A stretch of DNA of 64,000 bases, from the NCBI GenBank assembly GCA_963846505.1, contig CAWJWD010000004.1, forward strand, positions 1,099,558-1,163,557. Direction: 5' to 3'. The position numbers and the translations under genes are program-made. Numbering within the stretch: the first letter of the stretch is position 1; each line of letters opens with the position of its first letter. The stretch is from JACVRW01 sp963846505 (GTDB lineage Bacteria; Actinomycetota; Thermoleophilia; Solirubrobacterales; Thermoleophilaceae). Below the pieces are notes generated by a model that ran no database searches, had not been told where the DNA came from, and was given only the letters and a program-made list of their open reading frames with translations. This document shows positions 28,228 to 37,733 of the stretch, one piece after another.

Positions 28228-29546
28228 TTACTTCTTCGACGACGACGACTTCGCCGGCGGCGGCTTGAGCACGTATTCCTTGCGGAACCACGTCGACGCG
28301 CCCTTCCGCGCGACCTTCACTTCGACCTGGCGGCGCCGCTTCGTGGCGTCCGGATTCTTCGAGTAGTACCCGAGCACGTAGTAGTCGCTCGTCTCGGCGT
28401 CGATGCGCTTCAGCGCCTTGAGAAGTCGTTCTGGTTGACGACCGCGATGCCGCCGGTCTCCTCGGCGATCACGCGCAGGCTGTCCTGCGACTTGCGGACG
28501 TACTCGTTCCACTGCTGCGGATCGACCTGCTCGTCGATGTCGCCCATCCCGACCAGCCCGCGCGGGTCGATCGTGTACATCGTGACGTTCGAGCGGTTCG
28601 CCTGACGCGTCAGCTCGCCGAGCTCGCGCGCGAGATCCGCGTCGGCGAACGTCTCGCTCTGCTTCTGCTGCTGCGTGAACGGATCGGGCCGCGGTCGCCG
28701 CTGTCCTCGGAGTCTGCTGCCTGGTTCTCGGTGCGGCGCGAACTCGTTCTGCGCGAACGGCGAGTTCGGATCCATCAGGCCGAGCCGCGCGTCCTGGAAC
28801 GGGTTGAAGTCGTAGCCGTCGCTGACGTAGATCAGCGCCTTGCGGCGGTTGTGCACCGAGTTCAGATTGTTCAGCAGATCGTTGACGGTCGAGAACGCGA
28901 CGTGCGCGCGATAGCGCACTTCGCTCGGCCCTTCAGCGCCCGACGGCCCGTTGATGATGTCGGTCGGCTTCAGCTCGTTGCCGGCGATCTTCTTGATCGC
29001 CTCGTCGAGCCGCGACTTGTCGTACGTCATGTCGATCGCGATCGACGACGGGCCGCTCGAGACGATGCCGAACATGTCGCCGTCGTGGACGAGCTCCTTC
29101 GAGATCTTCTTGAACAGCTCGCGCACGCGGCCCGTGTTGTGGAACTGCAGGTGCAGATCGTCGACGAAGAAGAGGAAGATGCGCCCCGACACGTCGGTCT
29201 TCGGACGGCTCGGCGGCAGGATGATCCCTTCGGGCGGCGGCGGCGGCGGCGGCGCCAGGACGTTGGTGACGCGGCCGCCGGTGACGACCGTCATCGACGA
29301 GATGTCCTGCTTGACGCCGTCTTCGTAGACCTCGAATTCTTCTTTCTTCAGGTCGGGGATGAAGTTGCCCTTCTCGTCGCGCACGATGATGTCGCTCGTG
29401 ACGAGATCGACCTGAACCTTGAAGGTCGGTTTCTCCTGCGCGCGCCGGCGCGCTGGACGGTCGGCGCGGGCGTCTGAGCCGACAGCCCCGCCGCAAGGGC
29501 CACGAGAACGTGCAGTGGACCAGAAACCGTTCATTTTCAGACTCAT
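28228..29546 (-). CDS. Exported VWA-domain protein
   Basis: A signal peptide is recoverable across frames (HVLVALAAGLSAQTPAPT). It is followed by KVQVDLVTSDIIVRDEKGNF, PDLKKEEFEVYEDGVKQDIS, a P-rich linker with seven prolines, and a VWA-like domain (GRIFLFFVDDLHLQF, KKISKELVHDGDMFGIVSS, SVHNRRKALIYVSDGYDFNP). It ends VLGYYSKNPDATKRRRQVEV and VARKGASTWFRKEYVL, with a KSSSSKK tail. This is the acidobacterial VWFA-related protein layout; the role is unknown, usually periplasmic or secreted. The MIDAS is degenerate: FVDDLH instead of DxSxS. Frame changes are near 28,420 and 29,480. Confidence 0.78.
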
Positions 29547-29555
29547 ATGGCGGAA

Positions 29556-30294
29556 TTATACATCGCGAAGCGCCCGGCGGGCCGTCCGGGTCGCCACGGC
29601 TGTTGCGGCGACCGTCGCCGCCAAACCGCCGAGCAGCAGCGCGTAATAGGACGCGTTTTTCGGCACCTGGGCCTGCCCCGCCAGCGCCAGCGCCTCGCCG
29701 GTCACTTTCCCGGCGTAGGTGTAAACAATTGTCCCGGGAATCATCCCGACCGAGGCAACGAGGAAGTCGGCCAGCGAGATGGTCGTCAGGCCAAGCGCGT
29801 AGTTCAAGAAGATTGAACGGGACGACGCGGCGACAACCGCAGGAAAAACACGATGCGGCGCCCCTGCGCGCTGACCGCGCGCTCGACCGCGCGCGAAGCG
29901 CGGCATCGTCGCCAGGCGCCGCGCGACGAGTCGTCGAAACGCATGCCGGCCGAGCAGAAACGCGGCGGTCGAGCCGACGACGGCGCCCGGCGAAGGCGTA
30001 GAGCGCGCCGCTGCACGAGGCCGAACACCGCGCCGGCGGCAATCGTCAGCAGCGACGCGGGAATCAGCGCGACGACCGCGACCGCGTAGATGAGGATGAA
30101 AGCGAGGGGCGCCGCTGGCGCCGAGGTCGCGGATACGCGCGACGATCGCCAAGGCAGCCGCGGCGCGAGCTCGCGCGCCGGTCCACCAGAGCACGATGAG
30201 CCGCGACCACGACGGCCGCGCCCACACCAGTATCCGTCAGTGTCGACCGCACGGCGCGGTCATTCTTCTGGAGGTTCGGCGGGATCGGTCGCAT
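29556..30294 (-). CDS. VTT-domain (TVP38/TMEM64, DedA-like) membrane protein, frameshifted
   Basis: The recoverable core reads across frames as GALYAFAGAVVGSTAAFLLG, RHAFRRLVARRLATMPRFAR, RIVFFLRLSPVVPFNLLNYA, LGLTTISLADFLVASVGMIP and GTIVYTYAGKVTGEALALAG. The R-x-SP-x-VPFN signature and GTIVY loop are VTT hallmarks. The last membrane helix is YYALLLGGLAATVAATAVAT and the protein stops at TAA 29556. Bacterial members are linked to lipid scrambling or envelope homeostasis. Frame changes are dense upstream of 29,860, so the start is uncertain. Confidence 0.72.
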
Positions 30295-30840
30295 TCGGCG
30301 CCAGGATCGCGCCGGCCGGCGCGGCGCCGCTCGGTTGGCGCGGCTCTACGGTTGCCGGCTGTGGCGCCGCGCCACGGCGGCGCCGTTTCTTGCTGCGCCC
30401 GTCACCTGCGCCGTGGCGATTCGCGACGCGGCGTCGAGCGTGCCGCTGCCGCGACGGCCGCCGGCATCTTCGGCTCGCGGCTGCGCCTTCTCGACGACGT
30501 CCGCCGGCATCCGCCGAGCCGGCTCGTCGTCGACGTCCGCGGCGAGGGCCTGTTTCGCGGCGCGCTCCGCGCGCCGGCGTTCGCGCCATTTGTCGGCATC
30601 GGCCGATGGAATCGGCGCCTCGAGAATCGAGCGCCAGTCGAAGGTGACGTCGGGATTCTGCGCCTCGAGCGCGCGGCGGACGCCTTCGTCGAACGGTTCG
30701 CGGCCGACCTTGATGTCGGGCGGCGATCGAAACCAGTAGAGCACGCGCTGCCGCACTTTGCCGCGCCGGTTCGTCGTCGGCTGAACGAGCGAGAAGTGCT
30801 CGTAGCCGCGCTTGTCGCGAGTGAAACGGAGGAAGGCCAT
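30260..30840 (-). CDS. Conserved hypothetical, K/R-rich C-terminus
   Basis: From ATG 30840: MAFLRFTRDKRGYEHFSLVQ, PTTNRRGKVRQRVLYWFRSP, then PDIKVGREPFDEGVRRALEA, AQNPDVTFDWRSILEAPIPS and a basic coiled segment WRERRRAERAAKQALAAD. After a frame change near 30,400 the tail is Pro/Ala/Glu-rich (NATDPAEPPEE). The first 30 residues look like a small DNA/RNA-contact beta fold, as they resemble transposase-leader sequences, but I recognise no family. It is adjacent to and co-oriented with the protein at 30909. Confidence 0.55.
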
Positions 30841-30908
30841 GCATCTTTCAGCTATCAGCTATCAGCTAGCCAGTCTCCGTCCTTAGCCCTTCAGCCGGCT
30901 TATCTTGG

Positions 30909-31512
30909 TTACCGTCTCTTCTCGCTCTTCGCGGCCTTCTTCGGCTTGGCCGGCTTGGCGGCTTGCGCAGGCTTCGCCGGCTTCACTGGCTTCGCCGCGC
31001 GAGGCGCCGGCTTCGTCGCGGGCGAAGGGGCTGTGGCGGCAGGACGCGAGACAGGCTTCGGGCGCGGCGACCGGCTGCGCTTCGCGATTGCGATGGACGA
31101 GCGTGAAGCGCGGCTCGTCGCCGACGAGGTGATAGCTCCAGATTTCGGAGACGTGGATGTGGTTGTCTTCGCAGAGCCGGCGCGCGACATCGACCATGTC
31201 CGCCGGGACGTAGAGATGAAAGGCCGCGCGCAGTCTCGCGAAATGCGCCCACTGCGCGAGCGCCTCGAGATGATTGACCGATTCTCCGGTCTCGACTTCG
31301 ACGACCGCTCTGCAGCCGATGCCCGCGATCGGCCGACATGAGGACCAGATCCGGATACAGCGCGGACGGCCCGGCGCCGACCGGCGGCGTTCTGCTCGTT
31401 GCCCGGGTTCATCCCGGCTTCGTACTTGCGGCGAAATTTCGTCGTGGAGCAACCGGATCAGGCGGTCGTGCTCCAGTTGCTCGCGGACGGGCCGCACCAG
31501 AATCGGGCTCAA
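30909..31512 (-). CDS. Conserved hypothetical with nuclease-like core and AKP-rich tail
   Basis: TTG 31512 starts LSPILVRPVREQLEHDRLIR. The core LYPDLVLMSADRGHRLQAVV, EVETGESVNHLEALAQWAHF and FHLYVPADMVDVARRLCEDN resembles the PD-(D/E)xK pattern (PDLVL...VEVET), with the usual lysine replaced by threonine. The C-terminal 45 residues are an AKPAKPxKPA repeat tail ending KSEKRR at 30909. Frame changes are near 31,420, 31,340 and 31,050. Tail and core together suggest DNA association, as an inference only. Confidence 0.55.
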
Positions 31513-31642
31513 CGAGCGCCTCCAAACGGTTGGATCAGCACCACTTAAACGCGAAAGTGTAACATGGATATGTCAAGCTCGACCGCTCGAAGCTGGGATG
31601 CCGTTGAGCCATCGTAGGTTACAATACCTCGTGCCTGCGGTG

Positions 31643-32032
31643 ATGTCAGACCGGACCACCTCGAAAATCCTGATCGTGGACGACGACGAGGGGGTCACGC
31701 AGACGTTCGCCCGGATGCTGCGCCTCGAGGGGTACCAGGTCCGCACCGCCGTCAGCGCTGAAAAGGGCCTGATCGAGGCTGAGCAGAGCCACCCGGACGC
31801 GATCATCCTCGACCTGCGCATGCCGCTGGTCGACGGCCTCGGCTTCCTGCGGCGCCTTCGCGCACGCGACGGTCAGCGCGACACGCCGGTGGCCATCGTG
31901 ACCGGCGACTACTTTCTCGACGACTCGGTCTCGACCGAGCTGCGCGAGCTGGGCGCCGAGCTGCGGTTCAAGCCGCTCTGGCTCGAGGATCTCGTCGGCC
32001 TCGCGCGCAACCTGCTCAAGGTGACGCACTGA
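31643..32032 (+). CDS. Response regulator, receiver domain only
   Basis: A 129-residue stand-alone receiver: ILIVDDDEGVTQTFARMLRL carries the acidic pocket, AIILDLRMPLVDGLGFLRRL has the phospho-acceptor Asp, VAIVTGDYFLDDSV the conserved Thr, and RFKPLWLEDLVGLARNLL the KP lysine. There is no output domain. ATG 31643 is favoured; GTG 31631 is in frame. Its stop overlaps the presumed start of hemE, so it probably heads the heme operon transcript. No partner kinase lies nearby. Confidence 0.82.
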   Translation: MSDRTTSKILIVDDDEGVTQTFARMLRLEGYQVRTAVSAEKGLIEAEQSHPDAIILDLRMPLVDGLGFLRRLRARDGQRDTPVAIVTGDYFLDDSVSTELRELGAELRFKPLWLEDLVGLARNLLKVTH

Positions 32033-33084
32033 CCGATTCGGGCAGCCGATTTCTCAAAGCCTGCCGACGGCAACCGGTCGACGCGACGCCGGTCTGGTTC
32101 ATGCGCCAGGCGGGCCGCTACATGAGCGAGTACCGCAGCCTGCGCGAGCGCTATTCGCTGCTCGATATCTGTCGAACGCCCGATCTCGCCACCGAAGTCA
32201 CGCTGCAGCCGGTCCGCCGCATCGAAGTGGACGCGGCGATCCTCTTCTCGGATCTCCTGCTGCCGCTCGAGCCGCTGGGCATCCCGTTCGACTTCATCCG
32301 GGGCGAAGGTCCGGCGATCGAAAAGCCGCTGCGCAGCGAAGCGGACCTCGCGCGCGTCCGCCGGTTCGAGCCGCGCGAATCGCTGGGCTACGTGCTCGAG
32401 GCGATTCGGCAGATCAAGCGCGCGCTGGCCGGCCGCGTGCCGCTCATCGGCTTCGCCGGCGCGCCGTTCACGCTCGCGTCGTACGCGATCGAAGGCGGCC
32501 ACTCGAGCAACTTCGCGCACACCAAGGCGCTGATGTACGGCGCGCCCGCGGCGTGGCACCGCTTCTGCGACACGCTGGCGGACGTCATCGGCGACTACCT
32601 CGTCGCGCAGATCGAGGCCGGCGTCGACGCGGTGCAGGTCTTCGACTCGTGGGTCGGCGCGCTGAACGCCGCCGACTATCGCGAGTTCATCCTGCCGCAC
32701 ACGACGGCGGATCTTCGATCGCGTACGGCTGGCAGCGCCGGACCGACGGCGCCGTGCCGACGATTCATTTCGGCGTCGGCACCGGGTCGATTCTCGGCGA
32801 GATGCGCGAAGCCGGCGGCGACGTCATCGGCGCCGACTGGCGCACGCCGCTCGACGAAGCGTGGGATCGCATCGGCCCCGATCGCGCCATCCAGGGCAAT
32901 CTCGATCCGACGCTGCTGCTCGGCCCGCTCGATCGCATCTTCGCCGCGACCGACGATGTCCTGGCGCGCGCGGGCGGCCGCCCCGGCCACATCTTCAATC
33001 TCGGTCACGGTATTCTGCCGTCGACGCCGGTCGAGCACGTCCAGGCGCTCGCGCGGTACGTGCATCAGAAGACGCGGACGGTGA
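32029..33084 (+). CDS. hemE: Uroporphyrinogen decarboxylase (frameshift)
   Basis: Converts uroporphyrinogen III to coproporphyrinogen III. The N-terminal signature RQPVDATPVWFMRQAGRYMS begins upstream of ATG 32101, so the true start must lie near 32029, where CTG overlaps the previous stop; a misread ATG is possible. Further landmarks: ATEVTLQPVRRIEVDAAILF, FSDLLLPLEPLGIPFDF, PLIGFAGAPFTLASYAIEGG, QVFDSWVGALNAADY and, after a frame change near 32,705, TIHFGVGTGSILGEMREAGG, GADWRTPLDEAW, QGNLDPTLLLGP and HIFNLGHGILPSTPVEHVQA. The end is uncertain (33084 if one base is missing). About 350 residues, the usual length. Confidence 0.88.
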   Translation: MTDSGSRFLKACRRQPVDATPVWFMRQAGRYMSEYRSLRERYSLLDICRTPDLATEVTLQPVRRIEVDAAILFSDLLLPLEPLGIPFDFIRGEGPAIEKPLRSEADLARVRRFEPRESLGYVLEAIRQIKRALAGRVPLIGFAGAPFTLASYAIEGGHSSNFAHTKALMYGAPAAWHRFCDTLADVIGDYLVAQIEAGVDAVQVFDSWVGALNAADYREFILPHTTADLRSRTAGSAGPTAPCRRFISASAPGRFSARCAKPAATSSAPTGARRSTKRGIASAPIAPSRAISIRRCCSARSIASSPRPTMSWRARAAAPATSSISVTVFCRRRRSSTSRRSRGTCIRRRGR

Positions 33085-33149
33085 GGCTGCAGTTCGGGTT
33101 GCACGCGTTCGCACCGGTTCGCACTCTTGCACCTGAACCGCATCTGACG

Positions 33150-34042
33150 ATGCGCCCTGACCGGCGTGCTTGCTGATGGCCCACGGCACGCCGTCGTCGC
33201 TGGACGAGATGCCGGAGTACCTGCGGCTCGTGCGCGGCGGGCGGCCGCCGTCGGACGAGCTCGTCGCACGAGATGCGCGACAACTACGGCGCGATCGGCG
33301 GACGCTCGCCGCTGACCGACATCACCGAGGCGCAGGCCGAGGCGCTGCGCGCGCGGCTCGGCGCCGGCGGTTCCGGTCGCCGTCGGCATGCGCAACTGGC
33401 AGCCGTTCATCAAGGACGCGCTCGCGCGAGCTGGCCGCGCGCCGGCGTCACGCGCGTCATCGGCATCCCGCTGGCGCCGCAGTTCTCCACGCTGAGCGTC
33501 GCAGAAGTACATCGACGCCGCCAACGCGCGCGCTGCCGGCCGGCGTCGCAGTTCGAGGCGGTCGAATCGTTCCACACCCATCCGCTGCTGCTCGACGCGT
33601 TCGCCGAGCGCGTGCGCGCCGCGCAGCCGCAGCCCGACGAGGCGATCGTCTTCACGGCGCACAGCCTGCCGGTCGCGCGTCATCGAGGCCGGCGACCGCT
33701 ACGCCGACCAGGTCGCGGCGACCGCCGCGCGGCGTCGCCGCGCGCGCCGGCATCGCCCGGTACGACTGTCGCCTACCAGAGCGCCGGCCGGACGCCCGAG
33801 CCGTGGATCGGCCCGGACCTCGCGCGAGCTCATCGACGATCGCTCCGCGACGGCATCGCGCAGGTTCCTGGTCGTCCCGATCGGCTTCGTCTGCGATCAC
33901 ACGGAAATCCTGTTCGACATCGACGTCCAGGCGGCGCGAACCGCGCGCGAGTTCTGCGACGACGCTGCGGCGGACCGAGTCGCTGAACACGTCGCCGCTG
34001 TTCATCGCGATGCTCGAGGATCTGGTGCGAGCGAGGCTATGA
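33150..34042 (+). CDS. hemH: Ferrochelatase (many frameshifts)
   Basis: Inserts iron into the porphyrin ring. Pieces in order across frames: VLLMAHGTPSSLDEMPEYL, RLVRGGRPPSDELVAEMRDN, YGAIGGRSPLTDITEAQAEA, VPVAVGMRNWQPFIKDALAE, RVIGIPLAPQFSTLSV, AVESFHTHPLLLDAFAERV, DEAIVFTAHSLPVRVI, AYQSAGRTPEPWIGPDL and VVPIGFVCDHTEILFDIDVQ. The H of TAHSLP and the E of DHTEILFD are the metal-site residues. Nearly every frame change is repaired by removing one base (for example near 33269, 33370 and 33427). It lies between hemE and hemG on the same strand. Confidence 0.87.
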
Positions 34043-34149
34043 CGCGATCTGACCTGGATCACGGTCTGATCGACGCACCCGAGCACGGCTCAGTTCGAAG
34101 GCCGCCTGAGTCTGTCCGATCTCGAGTGCTTGCCGGCCATCGCGATGTC

Positions 34150-35555
34150 ATGTCTGACGTCGTCATCGTCGGCGGCGGCATCGCCGGCCTGGCGACGGCG
34201 TACGAGCTGTCGCGGCGCGGCGCGTCCGTTCGTCGTGCTCGAGCGCGCGCCGCGCGCCGGCGGCGTGATCTTCAGCGAAGCAGATCGACGGCTTCACCAT
34301 CGACGGCGGCCCCGACGCGCTGCTGGTGCAGAAGCCGGAGGGCATCAGCGCTCTGCGAGGAGCTCGGCCTCGGCGATCGGCTGGTCGCCGACCAAGCCGC
34401 CGCGCCTCGCCTACATCCAGCGCGGCGGCACGCCTGCATCCGCTGCCGGCGGCGTCGGTGCTCGGCATTCCGACGCGCGTCGGCCCTTCGCGCGCACGCG
34501 GCTGTTCTCGTGGCCGGGCAAGCTGCGCATGGGCGCGGAGCTGTTCGTGCCGCGCGCGGCGCGACGACGGCGACGAGTCGATCGGCGCGTTCATCACGCG
34601 GCGCTTCGGCGCCGAAGCCAGCGACCTATCTCGCCGAGCCGCTGCTCGCCGGCATTCACGCCGGCGACGTCGATCGGTTGTCGGTGCGCGCGCTGTTTCC
34701 GCGGTTCGCCGAGGCGGAGCGGACGCACGGCAGCCTGCATTCGCGCGTTCCGCTCGACCGCCGCGAACCGCGCGACGCGCCGAATCCGAGCGACGGCGCG
34801 TTCCGAGTCGCTGCCCGGCGGCCTGAGCGAGATGGTCGCAGGCGCTGGTCGCGCGCGATCGGCCCGGCGAGCGTCCGACTCGAACACCGGCGTCTCACGC
34901 AGATCGCCGGCGCGCGGGCCGTTCGTGCGTGCGCGACGTCGACCGGGCGAAGCCGATCGACGCGCCGCGCCGTGGTCCTGGCGACGCCGGCGTACGTGAC
35001 GAGCGCGCTGATCGCGCGATCGCGACGAGGAGCTCGCGCGCGCTGTGCGGCGAGATCCGCTACGCGTCCACGGCGACCGTCGCGCTCGGCGTTTCGCCGC
35101 GAGCGCGGTCGCGCACCCGCTGAACGGATCCGGCTTCGTCGTGCCGCGCGTCGAGCGCAGCGGCATCCTCGCCGCGTCGTGGCTGTCGTCGAAGTGGCCG
35201 CACCGCGCCCCGGAGGACCGGGTGCTGCTGCGCACGTTCGTCGGCGGCGCGCGCGATCCCGAGCGCGCTCGAGCAGCTCGGACGAGGAGCTGGTCGAGCG
35301 GTCGATCGGCGCGCTGACGCCGCTGCTCGGCATCCGCGGCGAGCCGCTGCTCGCGCGCGTCTATCGCTGGGAGCGCGCCAACGCGCAGCACGAGGTCGGC
35401 CACCTCGCGCGGATGGCCGCGATCGAGCGCGCGCTGGCGCGGCACCCCGGGCTGTTCGTCACCGGCAGCGGCTTCCGCGGCGTCGGGATTCCGGACTGCG
35501 TCGCCGACGGCCGCGCGACCGCGAGGCAGGTGGCCGCATGGCTGCGACGCGGTGA
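34150..35555 (+). CDS. hemG: Protoporphyrinogen/coproporphyrinogen oxidase (many frameshifts)
   Basis: A HemG/HemY-type FAD oxidase. ATG 34150 gives MSDVVIVGGGIAGLATAYEL, the dinucleotide-binding GxGxxG, followed by FVVLERAPRAGGVIFSEQID and FTIDGGPDALLVQKP. Then come LHPLPAASVLGIPTRVGP, TYLAEPLLAGIHAGDVDRLS, LPGGLSEMVQALV and RYASTATVALGFRRE. It closes with FVTGSGFRGVGIPDCVADGR, the FAD-binding end. Frame changes average one per 60-100 bp. In this family the coproporphyrin-dependent and protoporphyrin-dependent types look alike, so the substrate is left open. Third gene of hemE-hemH-hemG. Confidence 0.85.
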
Positions 35556-35589
35556 CAGCCACGAACAGCGACCGACGAGCACGTTGACC

Positions 35590-35680
35590 GTCGGACGCAC
35601 CGCAGAGTCCGCAGAGACGAACGTCAGGATTGTCGTCTCCGCGTGTCTTTGCGATCTCTGCGTTCAGCGTGCTCTGTCAC
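35590..35680. repeat. CGCAGAG/CTCTGCG word repeat, second copy
   Basis: ACCGCAGAGTCCGCAGAGACGAA on the left faces TCTTTGCGATCTCTGCGTTC on the right, in a palindromic arrangement. It uses the same words as the repeat inside the fused gene at 23958-24175. Confidence 0.55.
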
Positions 35681-36260
35681 GGCGCGCGCTGCGACGCACA
35701 GTCGCCCGACGTCGTCACGGCTGCTCGCAGCAGATCAAGGCCGCCGACACGGAGCAGCTCGCCGTCTCCGAAGAGGACGGGCGCTTTCTCCGCGTGATGG
35801 TCGGCGTCGAGCGGCGCGAAGCGCGCGCTCGAGATCGGCGGCGCCAACGGCTACAGCGCGATCTGGATCGGCCTCGGGCTGCGCGAAACCGGCGGACGCT
35901 GACGACCATCGAGTTCGACCCGGCGCGCGCGAAGCTCGCCGCCGAGAACATCCGCACGCGCCGGGCTCGCCGACATCGTCACCGTCGTGCCGGGCGACGC
36001 GTTCAAGGAGATCCCGAAGCTCGACGGCGACTTCGATTTCGTGTTCCTCGACGCCTGGAAGCGCGACTACAAGCGCTTCTTCGATCTCGTGCTTCCCGCG
36101 CCTCGTCCCGCGCGGCCTGTTCCTCGCCCACAACGTCGTCAACAAGCAGAGCGAGATGCGCGACTTCCTCGCCGCCATCCAGAACGATCCGCGGCTGCTG
36201 ACGACGATCGTGGCGCCGTCGGGCGAAGGCATGTCGGTGTCGCTGACAAGCGGCCAATGA
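35643..36260 (+). CDS. Class I O-methyltransferase (CCoAOMT type), frameshifted
   Basis: The SAM-binding core is readable across frames: VSEEDGRFLRVMVGVERRE, ALEIGGANGYSAIWIGLGLR, GGRLTTIEFDPARAKLAAEN, LADIVTVVPGDAFKEIPK and FDFVFLDAWKRDYKRFFDLV. The EIGGANGYS glycine loop, the acidic TIEFD and the FLDAWK metal-side Asp mark the family-3 (caffeoyl-CoA type) O-methyltransferases. The N-terminus may carry a signal peptide (FAISAFSVLCHGARCDAQSP), as in exported family members, but it overlaps the word repeat. The stop overlaps the arginase start (ATGA). Confidence 0.75.
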   Translation: MSLRSLRSACSVTARAATHSRPTSSRLLAADQGRRHGAARRLRRGRALSPRDGRRRAARSARSRSAAPTATARSGSASGCAKPADADDHRVRPGAREARRREHPHAPGSPTSSPSCRATRSRRSRSSTATSISCSSTPGSATTSASSISCFPRLVPRGLFLAHNVVNKQSEMRDFLAAIQNDPRLLTTIVAPSGEGMSVSLTSGQ

Positions 36261-37173
36261 AGGCCGGTCCACATCATCGGCGTGCCGCTCGACCTCGGCG
36301 GCGGCCGCCGCGGCGTCGACATGGGGCCGTCGGCGTTCCGCATCGCCGGCCTCGGCGAGCGGATCGCCGCGCTCGGCTGCACCGTCGTCGACAAGGGCGA
36401 CCTGCCGGCGCCGATTCCCGAAACGCAGGAGCCGCGCGACGAGCGCAAGAAGTACATCCGCGACATCGCCAAGGTCTGCCAGAAGCTGTACCAGACGGCG
36501 CTCGCGTCGCTCGACGAGGGCGCGCATGCCGATCGTGCTCGGCGGCGATCACAGCCTCGGCGCCGGCTCGGTGGCGGCCGCGGCCGACTGGGCGCAGCGA
36601 GACGAAGCAGCTGCCGATCGGACTGCTGTGGATCGACGCGCACGGCGACATGAACACGCCGGCGACGCGCTCTCAGCGGCAACGTGCACGGCATGCCGCT
36701 CGCCGCGCTGCTCGGCACACGAGCCGGCGGAGCTCGCGCGGATTGGCCGGTCTCGCCGAAGGTGCTGCCGGCGCACACGGTGCTCGTCGGCGTCCGGAAC
36801 CTCGACGAGCGCGAGAAGGTCGCGGTCCGCGATTCGCGGCGTCCACGTCTTCACGATGAAGGACATCGACCGCCAGGGCATCGCGTCGATCGTCGAGCAG
36901 GCGGTGAACCTCGCCGGCGACGGCACGGCCGGCATCCATGTCTCGTTCGACATGGACGTCTGCGATCCGTCGATCGCGCCCGGCGTCGGCACGCCGGTCA
37001 AAGGCGGGCTCGACTACCGCGAAGCGCACATGGTGATGGAGATCGTCGCCGATTCGGGGCTGCTCACGTCGCTCGATCTGGTGGAGGTGAACCCGACGCT
37101 CGACGTGCGGAACGCGACCGCGCAGCTCGGCACCGAGCTGGCGCTGTCGGCGCTAGGGATGAAGATTCTGTGA
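36257..37173 (+). CDS. rocF: Arginase (frameshifts)
   Basis: Hydrolyses arginine to ornithine and urea with a di-manganese centre. After a short MK-start at 36257: VHIIGVPLDLGGGRRGVDMG, PIVLGGDHSLGAGSVAAAAD (first Mn ligand His), LLWIDAHGDMNTP (DAHxD ligands), NVHGMPLAALLG, GIHVSFDMDVCDPSIAPGVG (DxD ligands), TPVKGGLDYREAHMVME and LVEVNPTLD. Frame changes are near 36,265, 36,525, 36,600, 36,670 and 36,830. The ligand set and VPLDLGG start favour true arginase over agmatinase. The start overlaps the upstream methyltransferase stop. Confidence 0.86.
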
Positions 37174-37543
37174 GTTCGGACTCGGCGAGCATCTCTTCGA
37201 GCGTCTCGACGAGCAGCACGAGCGAGTACGGCTTCTCGATGAGCCGCGTGCGCGGCCGCAGCGCGCTCGAGCTCGGCCGACTCCGACGGCACGCCGGAGA
37301 AGATGATCACCGGCACGTCCGGCGGGCGTCGCAGACGACGACGTCGCGGCCGGAGCCGCGGCGCAGCCGCAGATCGACGACCGCGGCCACGAGCTTGTGC
37401 TTCCGCAGCGCGTCGAGCCCCTCGTCGGCGGTCTCGGCGGTCACGACGGAGAAGCCGTGCATCTCGAGGAATTTCACCAGCGGCCGCCGCACCGACACAT
37501 CGTCTTCGACGACGAGCACGAGGCGGGCGGCATCTTTGGTCAT
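37153..37543 (-). CDS. Response regulator, receiver domain only (frameshift)
   Basis: From ATG 37543: MTKDAARLVLVVEDDVSVRR, FLEMHGFSVVTAETADEGLD, VAAVVDLRLRRGSGRDVVV, then after frame changes near 37,320 and 37,250 VPVIIFSGVPSESAELER, LIEKPYSLVLLVETLEEMLA. The phospho-acceptor is the Asp of VVDLRL; the conserved Ser (FSG) and KP lysine are present. There is no DNA-binding domain. Its 3' end converges on and overlaps that of arginase by about 20 bp. Confidence 0.75.
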
Positions 37544-37657
37544 AAGGTACCTATGAGTCCGCTCGCGACGTCCAGTATAGCGCCTCGGCGACAATCGTCG
37601 TAGTAGAATGCCCGCTTCCCACCGACTGGCACTGCAGAAGTGTGCAGACGCGCACGA

Positions 37658-37733
37658 TGACCTGGTAGCTCAGTGGTAGAGCATCTGACTTTTAATCAGA
37701 GGGTCGCGGGTTCGATCCCCGCCCGGGTCACCA
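37658..37733 (+). tRNA. trnK: tRNA-Lys (UUU)
   Basis: The acceptor TGACCTG (37658-37664) pairs with CGGGTCA (37724-37730), with one T-G pair. The D arm carries GTAGCTCAGTGGTAGAGC. The anticodon stem TCTGA/TCAGA (37684-37688, 37696-37700) holds loop CTTTTAA with anticodon TTT at 37691-37693. The T arm reads GCGGGTTCGATCCCCGC. CCA is encoded at 37731-37733. Confidence 0.97.

Noticed and set aside
33150..35555. Pseudogenisation of the heme operon
   Set aside because: All catalytic motifs persist and the lesions are single-base frame changes without stops or substitutions, so sequencing error is more likely than decay.
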